A DNA stretch of 64,000 nucleotides from Warburgia ugandensis (Eukaryota > Streptophyta > Magnoliopsida > Canellales > Canellaceae). The notes below the pieces were generated by a model that saw only the letters and a program-made list of their open reading frames with translations, did no database searches and had not been told where the DNA came from. A program made the position numbers and the translations under genes. Positions 42,098 through 55,158 of the stretch are shown piece by piece. The first letter of the stretch is position 1; the number at the start of each line of letters is the position of its first letter. Where the stretch lies: the NCBI GenBank assembly GCA_035236585.1, contig CP141127.1, positions 72,459,495-72,523,494 on the forward strand, given 5' to 3'.

Positions 42098-44314
42098 TCT
42101 CAACCATGTTGCTGGATCCGTCGTTCCTGACAGATCAATGGCCGGGGAGATCACCTAGAGGCCGGAAAACCTAAGGGAGGTGCCGAAATGGAAGGGAAAT
42201 GAAGTGGGTGGCCTACCTATGCCAATTCGATGAAGGAATTTCACCGAAGGAGCTATGTACTGGAGAAATAAAACCCTAGATGCCGAAAATACATACAACA
42301 AACAAATTCTCTATTGTCGTTGCCATAAAAGATGGAAAATATGGAGGAAACATAGATCCCCGTGTTCTTAACATATTCAACAGTCCAAGATTTGAGTTTA
42401 ACAGTGGGATATACTGGAAGAATGTGAAAATTATGCTGGAGATAGTGACCTTGCTAGAGGTTGTTCTTCATTTTGAGTTTTTTGGCAATCCAAGAGGTAG
42501 ATCATCATAGGACCTTAGGGCTTATGTAGATTTCCTTAGCCTGAATAGATCTAATGGTGGAGACCTAGATCTATGGGCTAAGATTCCTTTGCTAATTGAA
42601 TTAGTGTTTCATGGGAGGAAACCCTAGTTCATCGGGGATGATGCATCCCTAGACGCTCCCAATGCAAACACGGGGTTGTTTGCCCCAGTGCGTCTGGGGA
42701 CACACCCATAGAGAAAGAGAGAAATGGGGAAGATGGAGAGGAAGTTTTGAGCTGGGATTTTGGGGCATTATAGGAGACCTCATGAAGAACATTAAAAAAA
42801 AAAAGTTTTGGGAATTTTATGGGCTATTTGTAGGGATTTTTGAAATTTTCATAATTATATTTTATTTCTTTTTATTATTAAATTGTCATTGGATTCCTAC
42901 TACCACCTCCTTCTCCACTAGCAGCTGGTAGTATTTTGACTCATGATGGTGGTCTTCCAAACTGTTGGCCCACCTTATGGGCCCCACATAGTTGTAAAAA
43001 GACCATTTTGGTGTTTTAATTTCAAAAATGGAGAAAAATAGGGTTTATTCCTACGAACTCGAAATTGAGAGTACATAGTGTCGTTTCTATTTGTTTTCCT
43101 AGTACATTCCAAATTTTGATGACTTAGGTCTCGGTTATGAGTAAAATTATTATTTGACCCTTTTATTCATAAAAATAGAAAAAAAAAAAAGAATTTTTAG
43201 TCCGGACTCAGAATTTGACGTACTTATAGTCATTCTGATCAGTTTTTCGAGTACATTACAAATATCCAAGTTTAAAGTCTTGATTTTATTTTTATAAGAA
43301 CGAATTTTCTGGAACTCAAAGTTCCAATTCCACTTTTAAATTTTCAACTTTTAATTTTTAATAATTCAATTATATTCATAAAAATTGGGGTTATTACACC
43401 TGGGAAGCACTGACTCTGGAATGTGCTGTAGAACACACCACGTGCTTCCTGGTCGTCAGGACACCCCCATTTGCATCCTAGTTTTCAAGATGCCGGGGGT
43501 TCTAGCTATCCATGATAGAGAGTGACAGCATCCCCTCTTGCCGTGTGCTGTGTGTGCACATGACAGAGTGCTCAGGCCACGTCTGTACTTGGGCTTCCCT
43601 GTCAGTGTCCTGGGTACGTCGTCCATCAAGGACGATGAACCTGAACCATCCATTCTCTTTTGACTCGATAGGAGCCCTAAATGCTCTAATTTTTTATCTG
43701 TTTTTGCAATTCCTAGGGTTTTTGGGGCCAAAGATTATATTGGACAACTTAGAGCTACCATCCGAGTTGTTCTTAATGTGGGTCTAACCATGATCCACGG
43801 TTTTGATTTCGTAGGCCTTCTAACGGCCATTGAGACTAGATCCGACTTGGATCTGTGAGAGAAAAGTCGGAGAGGGGAGATCGAAGTCCTCCAATGAGTG
43901 CAAACGTTAGATGTGTTTACCAGAGAACGCGGCAAAGAATGCAAGGGTTCCTGGCTATTTGGCATTAGGGACAAGGGGAAAACATGCCTTTGTAGTTGGA
44001 GATCCGATCTCCTTGTAGGGAAAGAGGATCACCGCCTTCCTCCGTTGGCGATGGAATTGGAATGGAAAGGGGGTGTCGTTATCAAAACGACCCCCTCTAA
44101 TTTGGGTCCCTTGCTTAATTACCAAAATGCCCTTTGATCTTAAAAGGTCCATATCTCCCTCTTCCGAACTTCATTTTTGATGTCGTTTATACCGTTCAAA
44201 TCCTATCGATGTTTAATTACTAAATTTAGTAGTTTTAAATCATACTTCTATTTATAAAAATTTTAATTTTATTAACTAATTTTTAGGAGTAAAAATTGAA
44301 GATATCACACTATT

Positions 44315-44520
44315 TCTACCAACTTTTCCAGTGACCAAATGTTTGGATAAGGGTAATATTGAAATTTTACAAAAGTTAATAGGAAAAGATAACAGAAACA
44401 AACAGAATGGCAAATTTGCAAACGTTTCCAAAACTTAACGGCCAATCAGCAAAAACCTAAAAACCTTGAAATTTTTTGCAAAAAGACCAAAAACTAATGG
44501 CAAATATGCAAAAAAAGCCC
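44315..44520 (-). repeat. MULE right terminal inverted repeat
   Basis: 206 bases, inverse to 12,811-13,010. It contains GGGTAATATTGAAATTTTAC and TTAATAGG, matching the left TIR in complement, and ends AAAAAAGCCC. It starts right after the gypsy target duplication CTATT. Confidence 0.65.
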
Positions 44521-44649
44521 TTTTCTTATATATTTATTAGTATTAGTTAAAGTTTGTTTGATTATTGAAATGTACATCTATAATGTTTATGAATTTTGCA
44601 CTATTCTCTAAATCTCAAGTCAAACAATGGAAGTTTCATTGTTTGAATA

Positions 44650-44890
44650 CAACTACATATTCAAATCAAGTAGTTATAAGCATAGAAGAATGCAAAGATC
44701 CTGTTTGGGCACATGGAATTCCCATTTCAAAAGACAAGAAGAAGATTTTGTGTAATTATCGTGGAGAAATGATATCTGGAGGATTTTTTTGATATAAACA
44801 TCATCTTGCAAGAAAACAAGGTGAAATTAAACCTTGTGTAAAAGCTCCAAAAAATATTTGCAAAGAAATGGGTGAGTTTTTGAAGTGAAA
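44650..44890 (+). pseudogene. hAT transposase BED zinc-finger fragment
   Basis: The + strand reads D-P-V-W-A-H-G-I-P-I, then D-K-K-K-I-L-C-N-Y-R-G-E-M-I-S-G-G, then (after a TGA at 44,790) Y-K-H-H-L-A-R-K-Q-G and P-C-V-K-A-P. This is the BED-type zinc finger of plant hAT transposases (C-x-x-C...H-L-A), a DNA-binding domain at the transposase N-terminus. The second finger cysteine reads arginine, and the stop replaces the residue before Y-K-H-H, so it is inactive. No other hAT domain or hAT terminus was found nearby. Confidence 0.7.
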
Positions 44891-47030
44891 AATCTATCTT
44901 AATTTTGTAGGTTTATCATTGATGTTGGTTTGACAAAAAAAAAATTTATATTTTTTATTTGTATATATATTTTTTATTTAATTATTTTTGTAATAGTTCC
45001 TGGTAGAATTACTTGACTCGGTGAAAAACTCAAGCTGTCCGAGTTTTCTGAGTTTTTGAGTTTATGAACACTGACTAGTGGTGACTACTTTTCCTGCTTA
45101 CCACAACTCAACTCGCAAGATATTTTCTTCTCCTACCAATAGTGCTACCAAAACAGAAAAGGAACGAAAGCAGCGTCTCTCTGTCAAGTGAAAGAGAAGT
45201 TCAGAGAACTTGGCTACTAAAATGCACAGCTAGGATACGCAACAAGGCAGCGGTTAAGAGGCTTGCAGGATAAGATCATCAGGGATGTTGTTTAGTTTGT
45301 GAAAACGACTTAGATAAGGGCATAATCGATTACCTTGATGAGGAGAGAACGGATGGAAAGCAGTTAGGTGGCGAAGGAATTATGGCAGCTATTAACTAGG
45401 TTTTCTTGTATTTCCCTTAAGCATTGTGCAAGCTGAAGAAAATTCAGTGGCTGACATTCTCACATCAAGGGCGATTAGGATCTAAGAGTCCTCGGACCTT
45501 GATTTTGTCCGTACTTGTCAAAGACGCTATGTGTAATAGTATTAGGAGAGGAGACGGTTTAATTTCAGCCTTCATGTTTGTTCGTTTGTTCGTCGTGTTG
45601 ATGATGTCCTAATTTGTAGTTTCCGTTCTCGTAACGCTTCTTCTCTTTATGAAGGAAAAAAGGTCGTAGGTAGGTTGCTTCCACGTACTTGTATCCTGTA
45701 GAAATGCCCTCGTTACATAATCCATGGAGGAATATGCTTGGACCCCATTCCTGAGAGGTAGATCGTCGTCCTTTTGTGATGAAGATTATGCATTTGGTGG
45801 TTCCTACAGTCGACAGGTCATAAAGGTTCAAGATACTCTAGCCATTGTACGAATGGCTTACTAAGAAATTACAACAGAATCAAGAAGAGGCACAAAGAGA
45901 CTATTCATTCGATGGACGGAGACGTGAGAATGAAAAAAACTCTCTTTGGCTAGTTGCATCTATTGGTTGTTCCTACTTGACATGGTAATCCTATTTGAAT
46001 GCTTGATTGCCATAATCAATAAATCAAACGTTCAAACCAGACGATGTTTCATGAGGATAACGACAGCGTGGGCCTGGGCTCACAGCCTAGGTAACAACCC
46101 AGCATACTTGGTAACCATTAATGCGCAATGGCCAGAAACCCACAATCGTTAACGAAGCCCTGAAATAAGCTCTGTACATCAATGGTTAAGATCACCTGAT
46201 CAGTGAAATTAACAGCAGCGGGAAGAACGTCTGGATCAATGGATCTACTGATCTCCACGGGTTTTCAGTAAGGGAAATGAAACTGATTATGTCTTGTTTG
46301 ATTTTTCGTCCTCTTAATGTTCGAAGGTTCGCTCCTTGTCACCTATGACGACAATAATCACAATGCTAAGTTCGTCAAAGGGCTCGATGAGCCTTCATTT
46401 TGTGCCCAATTTCATCTTAGACTGCCCCAAATCTTGCTAATCAGATTAAGTTTTGTGACATGTTACTAGGCTGGTTTTAAGCTGTCTACCCATCCTGCCC
46501 ATTAACGTCATCCATTAACCAGCAACAACAGTTGAGTTCACTCGACCTCCAAGTGCCTTCACCTCAAGTCTACCCCTTCCTTCGCAACCCCGGATAATGG
46601 ACCTCCCAACCTCCTAATGTGGCCCGCACCATTCATAGGTGGGCCAATAATGGGTGGGTCTATAACCTCCTTGGAGCACTTTTACAAAGATACCGATCAT
46701 ATACATATGTTGGTACAATATAGTGCATTAACTAAATACATTGATCCAATGGTTAGGATTGTCTAGTCTGTGTCATTAATTAATAGCGCTGTCGTCACAG
46801 GGTGCACGGATATTATCGATCAATCAATTTTGGGACCCTGCCATGTAGTGCAGATGCAAGTGCACGTCACAATATGCATGTTACAGGCCACATTTTTTGT
46901 AGTTGTGCCAGAATTAATTCCTCCAAAGATGCGAAAGCAACATATCATTTTTGTTATGGCTTCGGATAGATATTCACCCATGTTCAATAGTCCAGCTAAC
47001 CTAGAAACCCCTCAAAGGTGTTATGTTTAA
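44891..47030. other. Unassigned region, short frames only
   Basis: Short frames on both strands show no conserved motif. 44,990-45,075 has repeated ACTCG/GAGTT words common in decayed plant repeats. Base composition is closer to balanced at 45,100-47,030 than in the neighbours, so part may be old genic or element sequence, but I cannot name it. Confidence 0.3.
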
Positions 47031-50000
47031 ATATGGGCAGATAAGTACAGCCCGTAGTATCTATGTTCAGAAATTATATTCAACTTATACATTTTACGGT
47101 TATCCTTTATACTTCAATCCCTAAACTTTTATTTTTGCAGATTAGTCTACTGAACTAGTGAAACATTTTCATTCTAAGTCATATCCAACATATGTCTATG
47201 GGAGTCAATGGATGTTGATGGAAGTTTGAAGTAGGCCCCACATGTATATTATAATTTTTGTAGAATTTGTCAAGGGACAAAGTGAAAAAACAATAGTTCA
47301 ACTAGATGAATTAATTACTTAAAAAGGTATAAGAAAAAATAAGACCAAAGCCAATTCAACTTCTTCAACAAGAAAAACCTAGTCCTCACATACTTATTGG
47401 TTCTAACTAAAATGCTATAGGGGAAAACTTTTGTATCTTGTAGGAGAAGATGAGTGGAGCTTTTCACCGCCTAGTTTTAAAAATGTTGCTCTTTTCATTA
47501 GAGTTTTAAAAATTAGTTTTCAATTATGAAATTCTGAAGCCCTAATCTAGAAATCATTAAATTTTGGATTAATTCCAATGAAAAAATGAATTCATATTTA
47601 CCAAAGAAGATAAGCAGAGCTTTTTACATGCAAGATTTAAAATCTCCATCTGATTCCCTTTTTTCTTTGGAGGTTTGAAAAATAATTTTTAGAACTAGAA
47701 TCCAAAGATCCTAACCTACAAATATTTAAAGTTTGGACAATTTTTAGTGAGTAATGCATTTGAGGCTTTCCCAAGAAAAGGTTGTCGAATCACATGGGCA
47801 CCAACTATGAAAACATTGATTTATGCCTTTTCAATGATTTCTTGGAAAAATAATAATTTAGATCCAGGTTCTAATTGATCTAATGTATAAAATCCTTATA
47901 TTTAGAAAACAATTTGTAAGATATAGATTTAGATTGTTGCTAGAAAATGACTGCCAAAACTCATCATGTGCATCTTTTCCTCCGAGATAAAGAACTATCT
48001 ACTAACAACAATTTAGTCCCTCCACTATTGTTTTTCCACTTTGATCCTTGGATAAATTCTGCAAAATTTATTTTACAATATTCTAATATACATTTTGGGA
48101 TCCACTTCAGAAGTCCATCAACTTTTTTTTTATGCCTGTAGATGGATATTGGATGGAAGTACTTACAATGATAATTGTTCTAATAATGCAAGGACTTTTC
48201 TATAAAAATAAAACTTTAGGGAATAAAATGTAAAAAAAAAGAAGTAGTAGTTAGAGATAATAAATTGTACTTTTCCCTCCATTTTAATATATTTCTTTTA
48301 GACATCTTCATATGGTCCTATCCAAAATTCTCGCTTCTATTTTCCCATACAAGTTACAATTTCCGCATAGGAGTCCTTAAGAACAGACAAGGATGGCCAT
48401 CCATGTAAGTCCAAGTATCTTCTATGAATTGGTTAATATAGAGAATAATCTTTTCCAAGAAACTAAGTAATCTTTTATATCTTTTCCTTACTTTTGGAAA
48501 ACCTGTAGCAAGGGATTGCGTAGATATAATAAAAATTAAAGGTTAAAAGACACCTTTTACCTTTGTTTTCTAAAAGTAAATATTTCTCAAAACATGGAGT
48601 GTGAATCTATTTCACATTTGAATTGAAATTGTGATATTGATGATGCAAGTTATTCCCTTCTGATTAAGCACGTAATGCCACAATTGAATGGATTTGTACA
48701 TGAGAGAAATGAAAAGATTTGTACAAGTTATACATTTTATCACTGCTAGTGAGATAATTATTCCCACTCCAAACATTTATTATTCTAGTTTTACCTTAGT
48801 TACTAGTATATTTGCATCATGTGATACATGGGCTGATCCATTTGTTCATTTATCTAAACCACATACTCATGTGCTCTATTTCTCTGAAAAATAAGCACCA
48901 ATTCAAGTACAACATACTTCATTGAAAATAAGGTGAGTGAATTTAATTCATATATAGAGAAATTGAGAGTAAGAGAGATTTTAGGGTAGAGAGAATAATT
49001 GAGATTTAAAGATAAATAGATAGATACATAGAAATATAGTGTTTCTAAATAGTACAAGAATATCCTAAATTAGAGAGAGTGAGAGAGAGAGGATGAAGAA
49101 TAAAAAAGAAGGTTAGAAAGAAAAAATTAGAAAGTTTGATGAAAAATTGAGAGACATTAATGACCCTTAAGAAGACCTATTTATTGAACTAACTGTATGT
49201 AAGATTATAATACAAGAAGAGTATTGAATTAGAATTAGAAATTAAATAGGAAAGGTTAGAGAGAGAGAGGATTGATGGTAAGAGAAGATATTCAATAGAA
49301 TTAGTATTGAGAAAATGGGGATAGAAATGCTAAAAACACATAGAAGATATAGAAAGGGAAACTTTTAGTGGTCAAGTGACAAATGTGTAGAACAATTGGT
49401 CACAAACAACTTAGCATCTACCATGGAATACTCTTGGTTGTAGGTTTGAGTCATTACTTTACCCTTTGCTAATAATTAGAATTAGGAGTATGCGTGAATG
49501 ATTTGCTTTATAACTTTGTTCTTGTGACAAAAAATTCCTTTGGAGCTTTATTTATTCATCTAATGACATAAAAGTAGTTAAAAATTCAGAAATGTATACA
49601 TGGCACAAAAAAAGGTTCAAGAAAAAAATGTCACGTAGTAGAAGTTGAAGAAGGGCGGCTCAAAAAAAAAAAAAAAAAAAAAACTCATGATAATAGATAA
49701 TAGATATATTTGAATGTTTATCAGCATAAAAAAAAAATAATATAGATAGAGTAACCAAATATAAAGCATAAAAACGTGGTGGACAAAGCAAATATGTGAA
49801 ATTACATGAATTGCAAATTGAAATTTAAATGATTTGAGAGAGAGATGGATGTATAAACAAAGATTATTAAGGCTGAGTCATTTGACTAATATAATAGTAC
49901 ATAGTATAAATAAAGCTTAAGGGCTGAGAAAATGGATTTAAATTAGGAAAAGTTAGATATCTTCCATAACAATGGTGTTAAAAAGTAATAAAAAAGAAGA

Positions 50001-50368
50001 AAAATATTAAGGAGAAAGCCACTTGGTTGCTCAAGGAAACAACCTCCTTCTATGGATCACATTGATATAAAAAAATTCATTTAGGCTGAGGAAATTGTGA
50101 GACATCAATTTTTGTGGCCTATTGCTTGTTGATAAAATATCTGTTTGGCAAGGGAGCAAGCCACATGGGTTCCCTGCTAATGATGTACATTTTATCCATA
50201 TGGATTCCTAGATCAAAATAGGTACACTTCAAACATGAGCCTAAAGAGTGTTTTTTTCCCTAGGTGGGGAAAGTGCCTTCCTTAGTAAAGTGACTTATAA
50301 AGGAAGGACAATGGAGAGTGATTACTTAAATTTGAGGCTATTGAGATAAAGAAGATTAATAGTGACTT

Positions 50369-50415
<47 letters not shown>

Positions 50416-52749
50416 AAAGAAAGACAAGCATGAGGGTGGTTACCTAAATCTAAGACAATTGATGTGAAAAATATAAAAACAAATATAGTAGGGCACCTGA
50501 CCCTTTTGCTTTAATATAGAGTAGATGCATAAGAAGTAGAACTAATGGTTGGAGTTACTTGAACTGGTGAAAAATGTTGAGAGATTAATAGAATTTCATG
50601 ATCCATCACAGGTCGCAATAAATTTAAGCTATAACGTAATTGCATTTTATTTTATTAGTTTTTGGTTTGTAGTAGGAGTTAAGTGTTTATGATTAAGATA
50701 GAGTTTATCATAGAATTCAATTTCCTCCTCACTAATTTAATTGGAAAATCCATCACAAAAAGACATTTGACAAAGACATCAAATCCCAGATACTATAGTT
50801 TAAATGCTTGAACACTCAACTTAATTTGAATGTGAGAGAGCTCTAGTTGACTTGTAACCATTGTAACTCAAAAAACCTCATGGTAGGCTTTGAACATTAC
50901 TTATTTGAAATTGATTTATAAATAAATTTCACAATATTTCATAACAAACTAATGTGGAGTGTTAGTTAGACGGCAACTTGATCGTTTGTTGATCCTGAAA
51001 TTAAATTTACCATCTAACTTTAAATGTGAAAATGGTTTGTACAATTGTACTTGGTTGCTCAAGGAAGAAGTACACATTGGGGCCCACATGTGCCATGTTG
51101 GTTGATTTGATGTGTTGATTGGGTAAGTAATGACAAGCTCATTCCATTGATGTTAACTTGGTCTTAATTTGACATTAATAAACCTCTCATCTCATTAAAA
51201 AACTGTCGTTTATTGCTAGGAAAATTATGGAACATTTTTAGTGAGTTATAGCATACCTATGAAATATCCATTTTACAGGGGAATAAAACATATAGTTAGT
51301 TAGTAATAGTGTGAAACTTTATTGGTATGGATCTACATGTAAATCTCACCATGTTGGCTCGTAGAGTGTAGTTGTTGTTTGAGCAGCAATGTGCCCACTT
51401 GGTAGTTGAACTCTATAAATATTTTGGACTTAACCAAGCTAGCTATCAATTGAGTTGATTTTCTTGTGAGTAAACTTGGATAAGAGGAACTCAATTTGCT
51501 AGTGAGTTGTGTTAACTTGAAAAAATTTCCAAGTGACTTTCAAATTGTAAAACTACTAGCCAGCAAAATTCATGACAGGTGGAATCTATTATGGAAAACT
51601 TCATCTATAGTAAATTCAAGTGTTCATTTTACTGTTTAACACATGATTCAATTCAATATTGACTATCATCCCTAACATGTTGTTCTATGTCTAAACTTCT
51701 AGAACATGTTAGGCCATCCACCAAAACTCTCCAGTGGATGATTCTGAACACCATATGATTTCTAGTCTATTCTAGACCTCATATGAAAAATGTAAGATTT
51801 TTACATCAAATAAGACATGCATTTTGTGAAATTATCTAATTATATAGGAGCAATAGGCCCATGATTATGTTATGCATGACTTATTCTTCCTTCTTTGGTG
51901 TAAGTTGAGAAAACCTCTAACAGGCACTTCACAAGAAGGTGGGGGACTACCATATCCATTTCTATTTATGGACCATGAATAGTAGTTTGATTGAATTAGA
52001 CTCAGAATTTAGCTAATCTGGACCATCAAGCGATAGGCCAAAAATCCCATCAGTTAAACTTAGTAATAATTGGACCAAGAGCATAAATTTGGATTGTCAA
52101 CAACAAGAATGCATTGACTGATGGTTAGAATCTTAAAACTTCCCGCATCTTAATAAATACATCTTATAGCCTTACATCCTTGAACTTTAGGTTAACATTG
52201 AGTTGTAGCTCTCATATTACAATAGGCATGGCATGATGGCCTAGATAAACATTTAATTCCTTTTATGTTTATCTATTTCAAAAGTAAAGAAAGTAGCTTT
52301 ACCTATAGCAAAACAATGTTCAAAGCTTACATCATAACTAATGAATCATCATTTTCTAAGACAAGGTTATTCATAAAACACATGTGGCAGGGCTTTAAAG
52401 ATGTTATCTATATGATGCTTGGAGCAGAACAAGGCCTACTATATCTATCAAGAAACTGAAGCATTTAAGAAAAGTATTGTGGCATTGAAGCAAGGCTACT
52501 ATGACATGCATAACCATTTATCAAGCCCATTAGACTCTGACTTGTTTGTTCACCTACGTGAAGTCTAGAAAGTTAGCATCAAGCTAGCTAAGTCTGTAAA
52601 TGTCGTATTGGGCTAGCTAGTAGGTACCATTTTCCTTTGAAAAATAAATTAGAGTTGGTGGAGAAACTATTAGTCGAAAGTAGTCATCCTTTGTTTCCCC
52701 TAAAGTAATCTTGGATCTTGACCACACCTTTGGATTATTGAGATTTAGA
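47031..52749. other. AT-rich, gene-free region with GA-rich stretches
   Basis: I recognise no protein domain in any frame. GA-rich stretches occur at 48,950-49,280. A run of about 22 A follows GGCGGCTC at 49,662-49,683 and may be a retrotransposed poly-A tail, but no source sequence is evident upstream. Confidence 0.35.
50370..50423 (+). repeat. (GAAA)n microsatellite
   Basis: About 11 near-perfect AAAG units followed by an AAAAG interruption. Confidence 0.9.
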
Positions 52750-53062
52750 CCTTGATTTGCTTAGGTTTCCTAGTTAGTTTAGGAAACTTCATGAATGACT
52801 TCAATTTTCATCTCTATAAATCTTGGCTGTTGGATTACCTTCTCATCAAGTACAAAAGGTGAAAAGCTCTAATTAAATCCTAAAAAATTTGATTATTCAC
52901 ATAATCAGAATTAGCCTCTGAACCTATAAAATATCAAATGAATTATTAGGTCAAAAATGTATATGGTACAAAAATTCCAAAAAACATCCTAAAATGACAC
53001 TATAAGTTATAACACATGAGCAACTAATTTGGTGATTTTTATACAAAATTGGATGCTCATCA

Positions 53063-53075
53063 CCCCCCCCCAACC
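53063..53075 (-). promoter_or_regulatory. LARD copy 2 polypurine tract
   Basis: The complement reads GGTTGGGGGGGGG, immediately followed by the 3' LTR start TGATGAGCATCC. Confidence 0.75.
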
Positions 53076-54688
53076 TACATTTTCTTAGTCCCGAGCAAAT
53101 CATGCAAAAAATTATGAAAACAAAAAATGGTTGCCATTGTCATTGGTTCTCACGATTGTATTTAGCATATGCAACTAGCCCTTAAATCCCTAGGTTGCCC
53201 CTAGTGGATGAGGTAGGCCTTGTGAGAGTTTGCTCTGAATATACCCACAAAATTTTTATAGAAGTCCTTTAGTCTTCTGAGAAAATTTTCTCCTATTCAT
53301 CTTAAGTTAAATGTTAATTTTAGCCTACTAATAAAGATGAACAAAAAGGTTCAAAATCCCACCCTTATGCTATCCCATTATTTCATTAAACTTAGGAAGG
53401 TGTGCTATATCAAATATATATAATTAGTAGTTTCCATGTCAAACATAACCTAAATTACCACTTAAATGTATGCTTTGACTTCAATTCTCATAGGATATTC
53501 TTATCACTTTGAAAGAAGTCACTCAAAAGTGGTTACAAATCTCTTTTTAATATGTGAGTATAATGTTGTTCATTAAGTCCAAAAGTCTCACATATTTTAT
53601 ACAGAAGAATGAAAACTTAGAAAGGATAATAATGGTCTCATAAAAGAATATTAACTGCTAAGAATGTTACACTTTAGCAAATTCCTACTCATCCATAACT
53701 ATATCCAAACCATACTTCTCCTAAGATCAATTTAGTACTTCTATTAGGACGAAAAATTGGCTTAGGTAAGGGTTATCAAAAGAATGGGTATAAAGATAAA
53801 CAAAGATTGACTAGAAAATATGTAAAAGTCTTTTATCAGTGTATTCACAACTTTTCCATTTTTCCTTACATGAGTGAACATTCTTCTTATTCATTGACTA
53901 TCTTTTTCTTTTCTTTTTCGCTTAACTTTATATATAGACTTTTTGAACTTTTACTTATTTTTAACCTTTGTGATGTTCATCTCTTGAATTATGTTATTCA
54001 TACTTTTTCCAATATGGTCCTCAATCTTCTCCTCATATTTCTAAAACAAATAGGTAATGGATGTATTATTGGGGTTCAATATCGGTAAAGGTTGTTTTGC
54101 TAATAAAGAAAAGGCTTATATTTTAAAAGCTCAAAGGTCTAACTAGCAAAAAATAACATAAGGAAGGCTAAAGGCTCTAGTTAAACATGGATGACCCCTA
54201 TCATTTTTCAGGTTTCATATGACTTAAAGATGACCATAAACTTAAGAGATATATGGTATAGTCTTTTGTGATTTCTCGATAGTTGACCAAGATGAAGAAT
54301 AATGAGACCAACTAAGAACTAGTGTACACTAATGAAAATTTTGAACTTATGTATAACCCTTAGAAAAGGAAGAATGGCTCTACACTGACTTAGGCTATAA
54401 GTCTCCACAGATCTTCTTTAGGGCTGGAAGTTATATTCTCTTTTCCACTTAAACTATATATAGCTATTTTGTGCAATTAATATTTTTAAGTTTAATTTTT
54501 ATGAAACACTTTAGAAAAAGAATAAAATGATGAACTAATTGTATACAACTCTATTAATAAGCTAAAGTTCAAAAGATAGCTAAATATTTTGACCACTTGA
54601 ATTCACATCTTCGTAAAGGAATTATCATAATATTATTTTTTTAATTTTCAAAAAAGCAAGAAAAACTAAGAAATCTCATGCATATCTA

Positions 54689-54812
54689 TACTCTCCAACT
54701 AGAACTAAAAATTGTCCTCAATGTTTTAAAATATAGGATACCTGTATGATGAATGGGTAATGTAGGATACTGAGACTCTAAAAATCCTGAGTTACTTCCC
54801 AATGAGCCCTAA
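54689..54812 (-). other. Decayed hairpin plus G-tract motif, LARD copy 2
   Basis: Equivalent of 24,190-24,306. The ACATTG-AGGA-CAAT stem is shortened, the G-tract is lost, and the CTCATTGGGAAGTAACTC word replaces CTTATTGGGAGGCAACCC. Confidence 0.55.
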
Positions 54813-55158
54813 GTTTAATGTATTCAGCCAAACATAGCCTATAACTAACCTAACTTTTTAAAGTTAATTCTAACCCTAACAATGAAATGAAAAAATCTTT
54901 CATGCCACTTCAAAATCTCATGGTAGTCTATATACATTCTGTACCATGAAATTTTTGGTGATAGCAACAATATGACATAGTAGACCACCACAATTTTGGA
55001 TTTGGTGAGATCACATCAAAATTAATGATCATCCATCTTTAGAATTTCATGGTAGTCCATATACTTCCTCCACCTCATCATTTGAGGGGGTGGGAACATG
55101 AGAGAATAAAAGATGATTGTGAAATTTGTTGGACCATATTGAAATAAATGTCCCTTTT

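Larger units (their letters stand above)
35053..43398 (-). mobile_element. Long solo LTR, copy 2, carrying a nested chimeric element
   Basis: Flanked by CCTAG (35,048-35,052) and CCTGG (43,399-43,403). About 5.23 kb once the nested element at 38,987-42,097 and its site copy are removed. Same family as 16,401-21,305: matching ends (TGTGATGACC and ATTGGGGTTATTACA) and matching blocks, for example 35,850-36,120 with 17,205-17,485 and 36,880-37,720 with 17,880-18,715. No primer-binding site or coding sequence is attached, so it is also a solo LTR. Its TATA box is damaged. Confidence 0.85.
14335..44309 (-). mobile_element. Ty3/gypsy chromovirus (Tekay-like), interrupted by nested elements
   Basis: Perfect 5-base duplications CTATT lie at 14,330-14,334 and 44,310-44,314. 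On the - strand the order is 5' LTR (44,309 down to 32,791, interrupted), iMet primer-binding site, gag, protease, reverse transcriptase, RNase H, integrase, purine tract and 3' LTR (14,680-14,335). The integrase is split by the LARD element at 15,548-29,172 and the 5' LTR is split by the solo LTR at 35,053-43,398. The integrase tail runs into a degenerate chromodomain-like end, as in Tekay/Del elements. All genes carry stops or frameshifts. Confidence 0.85.
32791..44309 (-). repeat. Tekay-like 5' LTR, split by a solo LTR
   Basis: The two parts, 32,791-35,052 and 43,404-44,309, total about 3.17 kb once the insert at 35,053-43,398 and one site copy are removed. It starts TGTGATATC at 44,309 and ends GGTGTTACA at 32,791. 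The outer 310 bases match the 3' LTR at 14,360-14,680. The 32,791-35,052 part (U5) carries no recognisable protein. Confidence 0.8.
12811..44520. mobile_element. Mutator-like element (MULE), non-autonomous, split by nested retrotransposons
   Basis: Two inverted ends of about 200 bases bound this interval. The left starts GGGGTTTTTT at 12,811; the right ends AAAAAAGCCC at 44,520. Both contain TTTGCCATT-type words in inverse order, and a matching block (left 12,950-12,990, ending ATTACCCTTATC; right 44,351-44,390) is strongly similar. G-rich tips and long TIRs with such words are typical of plant MULEs. Flanking 9-mers (tttttgttt and ttttcttat) agree at 6 of 9 positions. With the TRIM and gypsy element removed, only about 1 kb remains: two TIRs and a C-rich middle without a transposase. 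Confidence 0.65.

Noticed and set aside
43456..44152. Several 65-91 codon frames
   Set aside because: They are in the U3/R part of the gypsy 5' LTR, overlap on both strands and show no domain.
45424..45612. A-E-E-N-S-V-A-D-I-L-T near 45,435 as an RNase H or gypsy fragment
   Set aside because: The motif is short and no other family block lies around it.
45946..47030. Short + strand frames as host exons
   Set aside because: No conserved domain, no convincing splice-linked continuation and no similarity between adjacent frames.
50370..50423. CRISPR-like regular repeat
   Set aside because: It is a simple GAAA microsatellite without spacers.
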